Assembly (NCBI RefSeq): GCF_003046185.1
Contig: NZ_PZZL01000005.1
Coordinates: 393,676 to 457,675 of the forward strand
Direction of reading: 5' to 3'
Origin: Phreatobacter oligotrophus
Lineage (GTDB): Bacteria > Pseudomonadota > Alphaproteobacteria > Rhizobiales > Phreatobacteraceae
DNA length: 64,000 nucleotides
A program made the translations under genes and the position numbers. How positions within the stretch are numbered: the stretch's first letter is position 1; each line of letters starts with the position of its first letter. The notes under the pieces are model-generated. The model was not told the origin of the DNA, did no database searches, and saw only the letters and a program-made list of their open reading frames with translations. Shown here one piece after another: positions 25,774 through 35,053 of the stretch.

Positions 25774-26898
25774 ATGCTTCTGATCGACGCCGCCGCCAAG
25801 GTCGTCTTCGACTGGCGCCGCCGAAATTTCCTGTTGCTGGTCTTCGCCGCCATGCTGGTGAAGACCGGCATCTGGCACATCCCGAACATCAACGAAACGA
25901 TCGCCTTCGCGCGCAATCCCTTCGTTGTTCCGTTCGACGATCCGCTCAAGCAATATCTGCTGACCAACTGGCTCTCGCCCTTCATCGCCTGGGCCATCGG
26001 CGCGACCTCGGACGCCGGTTTCGCGCTGCTTCACCTCGGCTTCGCCGTCGCCTTCACCGCGCTCTTCACCTGGCTCTGCTTCCATCGCCTGCCCGAGCGC
26101 GAGGCGCGGATCGCCATGGTGATCTTCGCCTCCCTCCCCGCCTCGACGACGGCCTATTTCTGGGTGGGGATGGACGGGCTGACCCTGCTCCTCATGCTGA
26201 CTGTGGCGGCGAGCGACAGACGCCCATGGCTCGCCGGCCTGTTCGGCATCGCCCTCGGCCTGCAGCATTTCGAACAGGGCTTCGTCGGCCTGTCGGTCCT
26301 CCTCTTCGCCGTCCTCTTCGCCGCCCGCCTGCAGCAGGACGAGGAGGCCTATCCCTGGCGCGCCGTGGCCTTTGCCTGGATGGGGGTGATCCTCGGCAAG
26401 ATCCTGCTCGTCCTGATCTTCTGGAAGGCCGGCATGGACGTCGCCGGCCGCGACACCTGGTTCATCACCCATTGGCGGATGCTGCAGGACCAGTTCTGGC
26501 TCCACACCCAGGTGGTGGTCTGGTCCGTGCTGGGCCCCGGCTGGTTCATGGCTATGCGCTATGCCGACAGGGGACGGCGGAGCCTGCCCTTCTTCCTCGC
26601 GCTCTTCGGCGTGCTGCCGCTGCTCATGTTCGTGGGCGACCAGACACGCGTTCTCGCCATCGTCACCTTCCCGCTGATTCTCACCTTCTGGCTTACCCAG
26701 CGCAGCGTCCTCGCCGAGGTCACCCGCCTTCAGGCGGGCGGCCTTCTCCTGCTGTGGCTGGTGATCCCGTGGGTCTGGGTCTGGGGCGGCCAGCCCAGAT
26801 GGTCGGTGTTCCCCTATGGGATCGCCTTCGCCATCGGCAAGCTCACCGGCTGGTACCAGCTCCCGGCCGTCGATATCGGCGATTGGCCGTTCCGCTAG
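25774..26898 (+). CDS. Polytopic membrane protein, unknown function
   Basis: This 374-residue protein has about nine or ten hydrophobic segments throughout. It begins MLLIDAAAKVVFDWRRRNFLLLV, with several Trp- and Phe-rich loops facing the periplasm. The layout resembles GT-C fold glycosyltransferase-like membrane proteins, but I see no clear catalytic Asp motif, so no function is assigned. It stands between hppD and the convergent ABC importer, with only 10 bp to the importer gene. Confidence 0.7.
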   Translation: MLLIDAAAKVVFDWRRRNFLLLVFAAMLVKTGIWHIPNINETIAFARNPFVVPFDDPLKQYLLTNWLSPFIAWAIGATSDAGFALLHLGFAVAFTALFTWLCFHRLPEREARIAMVIFASLPASTTAYFWVGMDGLTLLLMLTVAASDRRPWLAGLFGIALGLQHFEQGFVGLSVLLFAVLFAARLQQDEEAYPWRAVAFAWMGVILGKILLVLIFWKAGMDVAGRDTWFITHWRMLQDQFWLHTQVVVWSVLGPGWFMAMRYADRGRRSLPFFLALFGVLPLLMFVGDQTRVLAIVTFPLILTFWLTQRSVLAEVTRLQAGGLLLLWLVIPWVWVWGGQPRWSVFPYGIAFAIGKLTGWYQLPAVDIGDWPFR

Positions 26899-26908
26899 TG
26901 GCGGCGGC

Positions 26909-27910
26909 TCACGCCGCCAGCCGCCCCTCGGTCACGGCGTGGCAGGCGACGGTCCCCAGCGCGTCCGTCACCGAGGCCGGCACCTCGGTGCGGCAGCGGC
27001 CATTGGCGAGCGGGCAGCGCGGATTGAACGGGCACCCGGCCGGCGGGGTGATCGGGTTCGGGATCTCGCCGAGCACGGGCTTGCGGGCCCGGCCCGTCAT
27101 GTCGAGGTCCGGCACCGCGTCGAGCAGCATCCGCGTATAGGGATGGCGCGGCGCGGCGAAGAGCTGCCGGCCCGGCGCCACCTCGACGAGGCGGCCGAGA
27201 TACATCACGCCGATCCGTGTCGCCATGTGCCGGACGACCGCGAGATTGTGCGAGATGAACAGGTAGGTCAGGCCGTACTGGTCCTGCAGGTCGCGCATCA
27301 GGTTGAGGATCTGCGCCTGCACCGACACGTCCAGCGCCGAGGTCGGCTCGTCGCAGACGATGAATTCGGGGCGCGAGGCGAGCGCCCGGGCGATGGCGAC
27401 GCGCTGGCGCTGGCCGCCGGAGAATTCGTGCGGGAACTTGGTGCCGTCGGCCGGGTCGAGGCCGACGGTGCGCAGGAGCCGTCCCACCTCCTCGGCGATC
27501 TCGCGGGAATCGCTCATCAGGCCGAAGGCGCGGATCGGTTCGGCGATGATGCGGTCCACCCGCCAGCGCGGATTGAGCGAGGCGAAGGGCGACTGGAAGA
27601 TCATCTGGATCTTCGAGCGCACCGCCTTCAGCTTCGCCGGATCCTTCGTCGAGGCCATGTCGACGCCGTCGATCAGGACCGAGCCGGCAGAGGGCTCCAG
27701 CAGGCCGACGACCATGTTGGCGACGGTCGACTTGCCCGACCCCGATTCGCCCACCAGCGCGAAGGTCTCGCGCTTGCCGATGGTGAAGGAGACGTCCTGC
27801 ACGGCGCGCAGCAGCCGGCGCTCCTCGCGCTCCAGCACGCGGTTCAGCCAGGGCTTCGAGACGTCGAAGGTCCGCGACAGGTTGCGGACGGTGACGAGCG
27901 GCTCGCTCAT
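26909..27910 (-). CDS. Dipeptide/oligopeptide ABC transporter ATP-binding protein (DppF/OppF type)
   Basis: This 333-residue ATPase has Walker A GESGSGKST, signature LSGGQ-like FSGGQRQRVAIARAL, and Walker B FIVCDEPTSALD. The oligopeptide-type C-terminal domain carries a Cys cluster (CPFNPRCPLANGRC), typical of OppF/DppF with a possible iron-sulfur site. It pairs with the other ATPase, whose stop it overlaps by 4 bp, to power peptide import. Confidence 0.92.
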   Translation of the reverse strand: MSEPLVTVRNLSRTFDVSKPWLNRVLEREERRLLRAVQDVSFTIGKRETFALVGESGSGKSTVANMVVGLLEPSAGSVLIDGVDMASTKDPAKLKAVRSKIQMIFQSPFASLNPRWRVDRIIAEPIRAFGLMSDSREIAEEVGRLLRTVGLDPADGTKFPHEFSGGQRQRVAIARALASRPEFIVCDEPTSALDVSVQAQILNLMRDLQDQYGLTYLFISHNLAVVRHMATRIGVMYLGRLVEVAPGRQLFAAPRHPYTRMLLDAVPDLDMTGRARKPVLGEIPNPITPPAGCPFNPRCPLANGRCRTEVPASVTDALGTVACHAVTEGRLAA

Positions 27911-28890
27911 GCCGCCTTCTCCTGATCAGAGGAATGGAGCCAGCAGGCGACTTGGCTTGCGCCGACCGGGATCGGGTCCGGCCGCTCGTCCCGGCAGCGG
28001 GCGAAGACAGCCGGGCAGCGCGGATTGAAGGCGCAGCCCTTCGGGATGGCGGTCAGCCGCGGCATCGAGCCGGGGATCTGCACCAGGCGGTCGGAGGTCG
28101 CATCCAGCGACGGGATCGAGCCCATGAGGCCCTGCGTGTAGGGGTGCTTCGCCCGCTTGATGACGTCCTGCACCGGGCCGATCTCGGCGATGCGGCCGGC
28201 ATACATCACCGCGACGCGGTCGGCCGTCTCGGCGATCACGCCCATGTCGTGGGTGATGAGCATGACGGCGGTGTTGTGCTGTTTGCAGAGGTTCTTCAGC
28301 AGCGAGATGATCTGCGCCTGCACCGAGACGTCGAGCGCCGTGGTCGGCTCGTCAGCGATGACGAGCTCCGGCTCGGCGCAGAGCGCCAGGGCCAGAACCA
28401 CGCGCTGGCGCATGCCGCCGGAGAACTGGTGCGGATAGGCGTCGATCCGCTTGTCCGGCGCCGGGATGCCGACCTCGGTGAGGAGGTCGATGGCCCGCGC
28501 CCGCGCCTGCGCCGTCGTCAGGGTCGTGTGCGTCTGGATCGTCTCAATGAGCTGTTCGCCGACGCGATACAGCGGATTGAGCGAGGTCAGCGGGTCCTGG
28601 AAGACCATGCCGACGCGCTTGCCGCGCACCTTGCGCATGGCCTCGGGCGGCAGGTTGTCGATGCGCTCGCCCTTCAGGAGGATCTCGCCGCCGGCAATGC
28701 GCCCGGGCGGCTCCAGCAGGCCGATGACGGCAGCGCCGGTCATCGACTTTCCGGCGCCCGATTCACCGACGACGCCAAGCACCTCGCCCGGCGCGATGTC
28801 GAAAGAGATGCGGTCCACGGCGGTGAGCGTGCCGCGGCGGGTGGGGAATTCCACGACCAGGTCGCGGACGGAGAGGACGGGTGTGGTCAT
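27907..28890 (-). CDS. Dipeptide/oligopeptide ABC transporter ATP-binding protein (DppD/OppD type)
   Basis: This 327-residue ATPase has Walker [10 protein letters not shown], signature [15 protein letters not shown] and Walker [13 protein letters not shown]. Its C-terminal [14 protein letters not shown] motif is as in DppD/OppD. It is the partner of the DppF/OppF-type ATPase encoded next (4-bp overlap) and starts 6 bp after the permease gene before it. Confidence 0.92.
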   Translation of the reverse strand: MTTPVLSVRDLVVEFPTRRGTLTAVDRISFDIAPGEVLGVVGESGAGKSMTGAAVIGLLEPPGRIAGGEILLKGERIDNLPPEAMRKVRGKRVGMVFQDPLTSLNPLYRVGEQLIETIQTHTTLTTAQARARAIDLLTEVGIPAPDKRIDAYPHQFSGGMRQRVVLALALCAEPELVIADEPTTALDVSVQAQIISLLKNLCKQHNTAVMLITHDMGVIAETADRVAVMYAGRIAEIGPVQDVIKRAKHPYTQGLMGSIPSLDATSDRLVQIPGSMPRLTAIPKGCAFNPRCPAVFARCRDERPDPIPVGASQVACWLHSSDQEKAA

Positions 28891-28896
28891 CGCCGC

Positions 28897-29871
28897 TCAC
28901 CTCAGCCTGGGATTGAGGGCATCGCGCAGCCAGTCGCCGAGCAGGTTGATGGAGAGCGCCAGAAGGACCAGCGCCAGCGCCGGGAAGAACAGGATCCACC
29001 ACTCGCCGGAGAACAGGTACTGCTGGCCGAAGCGGATCAGGGTGCCGAGCGAAGGCTGGGTCGCCGGCACGCCGACGCCGAGGAACGACAGCGTCGCCTC
29101 CTCGATGATGGCAAGCGCCAGGTTGATGGTGGCGATGACCAGCACCGGCCCGGTGACGTTCGGCAGCACGTGCCGCGCCATGATGAACAGCGCCGGCCGG
29201 CCCATGACGCGGGCGGCCTGCACATATTCCTTGTTGCGCTCGACCATGGTCGAGCCGCGCACGGTGCGGGCGTATTGCGCCCAGTTGGACAGGCCGATGG
29301 CGACGATCAGCACCCAGATCGCCATCTGCTCGTGATGCGAGGGCGGGATGACGCCGCGCGCCACGCCGAAGAACAGCAGCGCGATCAGGATGGCGGGGAA
29401 GGAGAGCTGGATATCGGCGACGCGCATGATGAAGGCGTCGGTCCGCCCGCCGACATAGCCGGAGATGAGGCCGAGGCCGACGCCCATCACCACCGAGAAG
29501 GCGACCGACAGGAAGCCGACGAAGAGCGACACGCGCGAGCCGTAGAGGATCGCCGAGAACAGGTCGCGACCCTGGTTGTCGGTGCCGAGCCAGAACACCG
29601 TGTTCGAGCCCATGCCGATGTCGCCGGGCTTGGTATAGGCATCGAGCAGGTTGATGGCCGCGGGGTCGAAGGCGTTCTGCGGCGCGATCCAGCCGGCGCA
29701 GAGCGAGGCCGTGAGCAGCAGCACCGTCATCGCGGTCGCGACGATGGCGACCGGCGAATGGCGGAAGCTCCAGGCGAGGTCGCTGTCCCAGGCCTTGGCA
29801 AGACGGGCGCGAAGGGTCACGCGCGGCGGCGTGGCGGGAACGACGGGGGGTGTGTCGGTGGTCATGGTCAT
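28897..29871 (-). CDS. Dipeptide/oligopeptide ABC transporter permease (DppC/OppC type)
   Basis: This 324-residue inner-membrane permease has an N-terminal OppC-N segment (DLAWSFRHSPVAIVATAMTVLLL), the motif LGTDNQGRDLFSAILYG, and the EAA-loop region VERNKEYVQAARVMGRPALFIMARHVLPN. I chose ATG 29871; the open frame runs further upstream only by reading through dppB in another frame. It forms the channel with the DppB-type permease 8 bp upstream. Confidence 0.92.
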   Translation of the reverse strand: MTMTTDTPPVVPATPPRVTLRARLAKAWDSDLAWSFRHSPVAIVATAMTVLLLTASLCAGWIAPQNAFDPAAINLLDAYTKPGDIGMGSNTVFWLGTDNQGRDLFSAILYGSRVSLFVGFLSVAFSVVMGVGLGLISGYVGGRTDAFIMRVADIQLSFPAILIALLFFGVARGVIPPSHHEQMAIWVLIVAIGLSNWAQYARTVRGSTMVERNKEYVQAARVMGRPALFIMARHVLPNVTGPVLVIATINLALAIIEEATLSFLGVGVPATQPSLGTLIRFGQQYLFSGEWWILFFPALALVLLALSINLLGDWLRDALNPRLR

Positions 29872-29879
29872 GGCCAGCC

Positions 29880-30863
29880 TCAATGCGCCGAGGCCGGACC
29901 CGCGCCGCGCAGGCGAGGATCGAGGGCGAAATAGAGCAGGTCGACCACCAGATTGGTGACGACGAAGACGAAGGCGACGAACATCAGGTAGGCGGCCATG
30001 ACGGGGATGTCGACGAACTGCACCGCCTGGACGAAGAGCGCGCCGAGGCCGGGCCACTGGAAGACGCTCTCGGTGACGATGGCGAAGGCGATGACGCCGC
30101 CGAGCTGCAGGCCGGCAATGGTCATGACCGGCACCATCGTGTTCTTCAGCGCGTGGCGGAACCAGATGACCCGGTCCGGCACGCCGCGGGCACGGGCGAA
30201 CTTCACATAGTCGGTGCGCATGGTCTCCAGCATCTCGGCGCGCACCAGGCGCATGATGAGGGTGAGCTGGTAGAAGCCGAGGGTGAGCACCGGCATGACC
30301 AGCGACTTCAGGCCGGAGGTGGTGAGCAGACCCGTGGACCACCAGCCGAGCTGGACGACGTCGCCCCGTCCGAAGGAGGGAAGCCAGCGCAGCTCCACGG
30401 CGAAGAGCCAGATGAGGCCGATGCCGATGAGGAAGGTCGGCAGCGACACGCCGACGAGCGACACCGACAGGATGACGTGGGAGAGCCAGCCGTTGCGGTT
30501 GATGGCGGTGTAGACGCCGAGCGCGATGCCCACCACCAGGGCGAACAGCGCCGAGAGCAGGGCGAGCTCGACGGTCGCCGGCAGGCGCTCGGCGATCAGC
30601 GCCGAGACGGGGCGGCCCTGGCGATAGCTGACGCCGAATTCGAGCCGCGCCGCATTGCCGACGAAACGGATGAACTGGACGGGGATCGGGTCCTCGAGGC
30701 CGAGGTCGCGGGCAAGCTGCGCGCGGTCCTCGATGGTGGCCTCCTGGCCCACGAGGTTCGACACGGGGTCGCCGATGAAACGGAACATGGAGAAGGCGAC
30801 GAAGGCGACCGCCAGCATGACGAGGATGGCCTGCGCCAGGCTTTTGACGACATAGGCGATCAT
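29880..30863 (-). CDS. Dipeptide/oligopeptide ABC transporter permease (DppB/OppB type)
   Basis: This 327-residue permease starts MIAYVVKSLAQAILVMLAVAFVAFSMFRFIGDP, the conserved DppB/OppB opening. It has six membrane segments and the coupling loop MLETMRTDYVKFARARGVPDRVIWFRHALKN. It works with the DppC-type subunit. It is 94 bp downstream of the binding-protein gene, with a hairpin in that gap that may lower permease expression relative to the binding protein. Confidence 0.92.
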   Translation of the reverse strand: MIAYVVKSLAQAILVMLAVAFVAFSMFRFIGDPVSNLVGQEATIEDRAQLARDLGLEDPIPVQFIRFVGNAARLEFGVSYRQGRPVSALIAERLPATVELALLSALFALVVGIALGVYTAINRNGWLSHVILSVSLVGVSLPTFLIGIGLIWLFAVELRWLPSFGRGDVVQLGWWSTGLLTTSGLKSLVMPVLTLGFYQLTLIMRLVRAEMLETMRTDYVKFARARGVPDRVIWFRHALKNTMVPVMTIAGLQLGGVIAFAIVTESVFQWPGLGALFVQAVQFVDIPVMAAYLMFVAFVFVVTNLVVDLLYFALDPRLRGAGPASAH

Positions 30864-30911
30864 GAACGCAATCCGCCCGGAAAAGACATCAAGGGATGGC
30901 TGAAAAGATCA

Positions 30912-30937
30912 GCCCCCTCCCGTCGCCGGGAGGGGGC
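30912..30937 (-). terminator. Strong hairpin between the binding-protein and permease genes
   Basis: GCCCCCTCCCG and its complement form a perfect 11-bp stem with a 4-nt loop and no U tract. In peptide-importer operons such hairpins commonly protect the binding-protein mRNA and cut down read-through. Confidence 0.55.
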
Positions 30938-30957
30938 CGCGATGCCGTGACGGCGGA

Positions 30958-32571
30958 TCAGGAGCCGGCGAAGCGGAACAGCTTGAACCAGGCGCCCGCG
31001 TCCGGATGGACCGGCACTTCGATGCCGCCGCGCGAGGCGTGGCTGATCGACTGCAGGTGCAGCGGAATGTAGATGGCCTGGTCACGCAGCTGCTTCTGGA
31101 TGTCGGCGAGCTCGGCGTTGCGCTTGGCGATGTCCGGCATGGTCTGGAGGGCCAGCATGCGGGCATCGAGCGACGGGTTGGAATAGCGGGTGCCGTTCCA
31201 GGTGCCGTTATTGGCCGTGCGCGTATGGTAGAGGAAGGTCAGGACGTACTCGGCGTCATAGGTGGGGATGCCCCAGCCGACGAGGTAGAAGTCCAGCTCC
31301 TGGCGCTGCAGCTCGGGGAAGTGCTGGGCCGCCGGCTTCGCCACCATGTTGGTGCGGATGCCGATCTGGCCGAGCATGGTCACCACCGCCTGGCAGATGT
31401 TCTCATCCGAGACGTAGCGGTTGTTGGTGCACTGGAGCGTCACCGAGAACCGGGTGTTGCCCTCGCTGGCGCGGCGGGGATAGCCGGCCTCGTCCAGCGC
31501 GCGGTTGGCCGCGGCGGGGTCGAAGCGCGGGATCGCCGCGAGCTCGGCCGAGTAGCCGGAGATGAAGGGCGAGCCGATATAGCCGATGGGCTGGCCCTGG
31601 CCGCGCATGACGACGCGGGTGATCGCCTCGCGGTTGATCGACACGTTGATGGCGTTGCGCACGCGCACGTCGGCGAAGGGGTTGCGACCCTTGATGTCCG
31701 ACGACTTCAGCTCGGCATCGCCGACGTTGAAGCCGAGGAAGATCACGCGGTTCTCGGGGCCCGAGGTGACGCGGATGCCCTGGCTCTGCTGGAGACGGGC
31801 GATGTCCTGCACCGGCACGTCATGGACCACGTCCACTTCGCCGGAGAGCAGCGCGGCGATGCGGGTGGCGTCCTGCTGGATCGGCACGACGATCAGCTCG
31901 GTCACCTGCATCGGGAACTGGCCCTTGCCCCAGTAGTCCGCGAACTGGCGCATGACGGTGCGCACGTCCGGCTCGCGCGAGACGAGGGTGAAGGGACCGG
32001 TGCCCATGGCGTTGCGGGTGGCGCCGTTCTCGGCCCGCTCGCGGATGTTCTGCGGATCGGCGGCGTTGTTCGCCTCCGACCAGGCCTTGGACATCATGAA
32101 GATGTTGGTGAGGTTCTCGACCAGCAGCGGGTTCGGCGCCCGCGTCTTGATGCGGATCGTGTGGTCGTCGACCTTCGTGACGCTCTCGATCGAGGTCAGC
32201 AGGCCGCGATAGTCGGAGGTCGGCTTGCGGGCGCGCTCGAAGGAGAAGATCGCGTCGTCGGCGGTGAAGGCGGTGCCGTTGTGGAACTTGACGCCCTGGC
32301 GGAGCTTGAACTCCCACACCGTCGGATCGTCGGGGAGGATGCGCCACTCGGTGGCGAGGGTGGCGACCAGCTTGCCGTCATAGCCGCGGATGACCAGCGG
32401 CTCGTAGATCTGGTGCACGAGGTTGGAGGTCGGGCCGATATTGGCCGACATCGGGTCGAGCGTCTGGGCATCGACCGAACGGGCCCAGCGGATGGTGCGG
32501 GCATCGGCCGCCGTGACGAAGGCCGCGGCAGCCAGCATCGCGCCCGCAAGGAGCTTCAATCCGAAACGCAT
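30958..32571 (-). CDS. ABC transporter periplasmic substrate-binding protein, DppA/OppA family
   Basis: This 537-residue SBP_bac_5 (cluster C) protein has a signal peptide (MRFGLKLLAGAMLAAAAFVTAADA). The mature protein starts RTIRWARSVDAQTLDPMSAN, with further family elements WEFKLRQGVKFHNGTAFTADD and a long two-lobed body. It captures peptides or similar ligands for the importer encoded downstream. Ligand identity (dipeptide, nickel, opine and so on) is not readable. It is first in a five-gene operon with a good promoter. Confidence 0.92.
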   Translation of the reverse strand: MRFGLKLLAGAMLAAAAFVTAADARTIRWARSVDAQTLDPMSANIGPTSNLVHQIYEPLVIRGYDGKLVATLATEWRILPDDPTVWEFKLRQGVKFHNGTAFTADDAIFSFERARKPTSDYRGLLTSIESVTKVDDHTIRIKTRAPNPLLVENLTNIFMMSKAWSEANNAADPQNIRERAENGATRNAMGTGPFTLVSREPDVRTVMRQFADYWGKGQFPMQVTELIVVPIQQDATRIAALLSGEVDVVHDVPVQDIARLQQSQGIRVTSGPENRVIFLGFNVGDAELKSSDIKGRNPFADVRVRNAINVSINREAITRVVMRGQGQPIGYIGSPFISGYSAELAAIPRFDPAAANRALDEAGYPRRASEGNTRFSVTLQCTNNRYVSDENICQAVVTMLGQIGIRTNMVAKPAAQHFPELQRQELDFYLVGWGIPTYDAEYVLTFLYHTRTANNGTWNGTRYSNPSLDARMLALQTMPDIAKRNAELADIQKQLRDQAIYIPLHLQSISHASRGGIEVPVHPDAGAWFKLFRFAGS

Positions 32572-32621
32572 AAAATCACCTCTCTGGAAAGAGCCGGGTC
32601 TCGGCCCGGTTTCTGAGAGGG

Positions 32622-32650
32622 ATTGTAAACAGCGCGTTAGGGGCTGTCAT
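32622..32650 (-). promoter_or_regulatory. Sigma70-type promoter of the peptide-importer operon
   Basis: On the reverse strand ATGACA (-35, 5/6) is followed by 17 bp and TACAAT (-10, 5/6), the best promoter match I found in the window. It would give a leader of about 44 nt ending in a GAGGTGA ribosome site. Confidence 0.65.
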
Positions 32651-32706
32651 CGCCAAGTCACGGACGAAATGTCGCGTTGACTTGGCCGATGCAACCGGGA
32701 GCCGCG

Positions 32707-33006
32707 TCAGGGCTTGATCTCGATCTCGATGAAGGCGAAGTCGCGCCCGGTGATGTTGATGATGTTGTGGTTGACCCCTTCCTTGCGGAAGTAGGGCTCG
32801 TGGGTCTTCATCTCGTACTCGCCCGACGTGCCGTCGGCGAGTTCGGCGATCAGCTTCCCGTCGGCAAGCGGCACCACGACATAATCCCAGCCATGGGTGT
32901 GCCAGCCGGTCTCCGCTCCGTCCTGGAAGTTCCAGCGCGTCACCTTGACCTTGTCGTTGTCGATCATGACCTGCGGATCGGCGGGCGGGCGGCAGGTGAA
33001 GGTCAT
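32707..33006 (-). CDS. Small cupin-domain protein
   Basis: This 99-residue single-domain cupin has a first-motif-like segment GWHTHGWDYVVVPL with two His, then a C-terminal part with NHNIINITGRDFAFIEIE, so metal binding is plausible. Function is unknown; small cupins of this type often sense or bind small ligands. It runs with a small membrane protein gene 3 bp upstream. Confidence 0.75.
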   Translation of the reverse strand: MTFTCRPPADPQVMIDNDKVKVTRWNFQDGAETGWHTHGWDYVVVPLADGKLIAELADGTSGEYEMKTHEPYFRKEGVNHNIINITGRDFAFIEIEIKP

Positions 33007-33009
33007 GGG

Positions 33010-33462
33010 TCAGGTCCTTTCAGGGATGGGCAGCCCGGCCGAGCGGCCGGCGATGAGCCAGGAAACGAGGGCACCGCAAAGGCCAGCGCCAAGCGTCACG
33101 GCAATGCGGGCGGTGGTGAGGACCGGTTCCTCGCCGAGGATCGGGTCGGGCACCTCCTGCGGCGCCTGCCACCAGGTCCAGCCGAGCACCGCCGCGGCGG
33201 CGAGAAGGCCAAGGCCCAGATGGAGCGCCAGCGCCCGCCAGCGCATCACCTCGGCGAGCAGCAACACGAGCAGCAGCGGCCAGAGCATCCGCGCAGCGAG
33301 GAAGGTGAAGAAGCCGATGGCGGCAGCCCCCGCCAGCGGTTCGGGCAGGCCGCCCTTGTTGAGGTCGAGGATGACGACCATCGCGGCGGCGACCGCCAGC
33401 CCGGCGATGAAACCGATGGCGACGCGCAGGAGCCGGACGAGATAGGACCCGAAGCGATTCAT
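33010..33462 (-). CDS. Small membrane protein, unknown function
   Basis: This 150-residue protein has four hydrophobic segments (about residues 12-31, 43-69, 78-95 and 120-140), a short cytoplasmic start MNRFGSYLVRLLR, and a proline-rich loop QEVPDPILGEEP. I recognise no family. It is followed after 3 bp by the cupin gene, so the two are likely co-expressed. Confidence 0.6.
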   Translation of the reverse strand: MNRFGSYLVRLLRVAIGFIAGLAVAAAMVVILDLNKGGLPEPLAGAAAIGFFTFLAARMLWPLLLVLLLAEVMRWRALALHLGLGLLAAAAVLGWTWWQAPQEVPDPILGEEPVLTTARIAVTLGAGLCGALVSWLIAGRSAGLPIPERT

Positions 33463-33540
33463 GGCGCGAGACTAGGCGTCCGGCGCCGGCCGGGGTAGCG
33501 GCCGGGCGGCATGGCTGCCGCACCGGCCTTCGTGCGGGGG

Positions 33541-34929
33541 TCAGCGCACCAGCGCCCCGTAGATCAGGTTCTTGAACAGCATCCGCGTATGGGTGCGGTT
33601 CGAGGGCCCCTGCGCCATCAGGATGCCCACCACGCCCTCGCGCGGATCGATGGTGAAGCTGGTGCCCCAGGCGCCCGCCCACATGGCGTCACCCGTCGAG
33701 CCCGGCGCCACCGCGAACCCGTCCTGCCGCCGCACGGCGAAGCCGAGACCGAAGCCATAGCCGGGTCCGGTCGAGGCGGCCGTCGTGCCGCCCATGCCGA
33801 TCAGGTGGTCGGAGAGCATGAACTCTACCCACTTGGTCGAGACGAGCCGACGGCCCTCGAAGGTGCCGCCATTGAGGATCATCTGGGCGAACTTGAAATA
33901 GTCGTCGGCCGTGGAGACGAGGCCGGCGCCGCCCTTGAAGTACTGGCCGTTGTCGGCCGGGTTCTCGAAGATGCGGTAGGCGCGCCACATGTCGGCCTTG
34001 GCCGGATCGGCATCGAGCGCCTCGGCGAGGCGGGAGCGACGCCCTTCCGCGACGAACCACGTGGTGTCGCGCATGTCGAGCGGGTCGAGGATCATCTCCT
34101 TGATGAGGATGTCGAGCCGCTTGCCGCTGACGCGCTCCAGCAGCAGGCCGAGCACGTCCGTGGAGATCGAATATTCGAAATTGGTCGCCGGCTGATGCAC
34201 CAGCGGGATCTGGCCGAGGCGGCGCAGCATCTCGTCGCCGGTGATGTTGGCGGTGCGCGCCTCGATGTTCTGGTCGTCGAGGAGCTGCTTCAGCCGCGGC
34301 GAGCGCACGGAACCGGCATAGGTGAAGCCTGAGGTGTGGCGCAGCAGGTCCTGCACGGTGATGGGCCGGGCGAGCGCCACGTCCTCGGTCGTGGTGGTGC
34401 CGTCGGCATTGCGCCGCTCGACCTGCACCTTCATGTCGCGCAGCTCGGTGAGCCAATTGGAGATGGGGTCGCCGAGCTTCATCTTGCCCTGCTCGATGAG
34501 CATGACCGCTGCCGTCGACACGATCGGCTTGGTCATCGAGGCCAGCATGAAGAGCGTGTCGCGCGTCATCGGCTGGGTCTTCGCCGCGTCGCGGAAGCCG
34601 TGCGCCTCGAAATGGATGATGCGGCCGCGCCGGGCGATCAGCGTCACCGCGCCGGGGAACATGCCGCGGTCCACCTGCTCGCGCATGACCGGGGCGATGC
34701 GGGCGAGCCGCTCGCGTGAGAAGCCCATGATGGTCTCCTCCCCCCGCCCGCGGCGTCCCTCGCGCTCGAAACGGCCGCCGCGGTCCATGCCAGGCCCGCG
34801 CTCGAAGCCGCGATCATCCCGGCCGGGACCCGGCCCCATCTGGGCGATGGCAGGCGCAGAGGCCGCGATCAGCGCGGCGGCGATGGTGGCGAGGCTGAGC
34901 CTTCGTGCAGGCAGGCGGCCGTGCGACAT
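33541..34929 (-). CDS. Secreted serine hydrolase, class C beta-lactamase fold
   Basis: This 462-residue protein has a signal peptide (cleavage near IAQMG) and a Gly/Arg/Asp-rich linker of about 40 residues (GRDDRGFERGPGMDRGGRF). The hydrolase domain follows, with SxxK as SMTK, RHTSGFTY, and YSISTDVLG as the second motif. It is of the EstB/PBP4*/COG1680 type and probably acts in the periplasm on esters, D-amino-acid peptides or similar. The disordered charged linker is unusual for the family and may mediate wall or membrane association. Confidence 0.85.
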   Translation of the reverse strand: MSHGRLPARRLSLATIAAALIAASAPAIAQMGPGPGRDDRGFERGPGMDRGGRFEREGRRGRGEETIMGFSRERLARIAPVMREQVDRGMFPGAVTLIARRGRIIHFEAHGFRDAAKTQPMTRDTLFMLASMTKPIVSTAAVMLIEQGKMKLGDPISNWLTELRDMKVQVERRNADGTTTTEDVALARPITVQDLLRHTSGFTYAGSVRSPRLKQLLDDQNIEARTANITGDEMLRRLGQIPLVHQPATNFEYSISTDVLGLLLERVSGKRLDILIKEMILDPLDMRDTTWFVAEGRRSRLAEALDADPAKADMWRAYRIFENPADNGQYFKGGAGLVSTADDYFKFAQMILNGGTFEGRRLVSTKWVEFMLSDHLIGMGGTTAASTGPGYGFGLGFAVRRQDGFAVAPGSTGDAMWAGAWGTSFTIDPREGVVGILMAQGPSNRTHTRMLFKNLIYGALVR

Positions 34930-35053
34930 GAAATCCTCCCGGGATGTGATGAGCGTCCGGTCTTGGCGCCGGATGGACGAAGCTCATCACCGGGGAGGAT
35001 GGGGGTCAAGGACGGCGGGCAGCATGCCAGCCGCCCGGCGACGCCGCGGCAGT

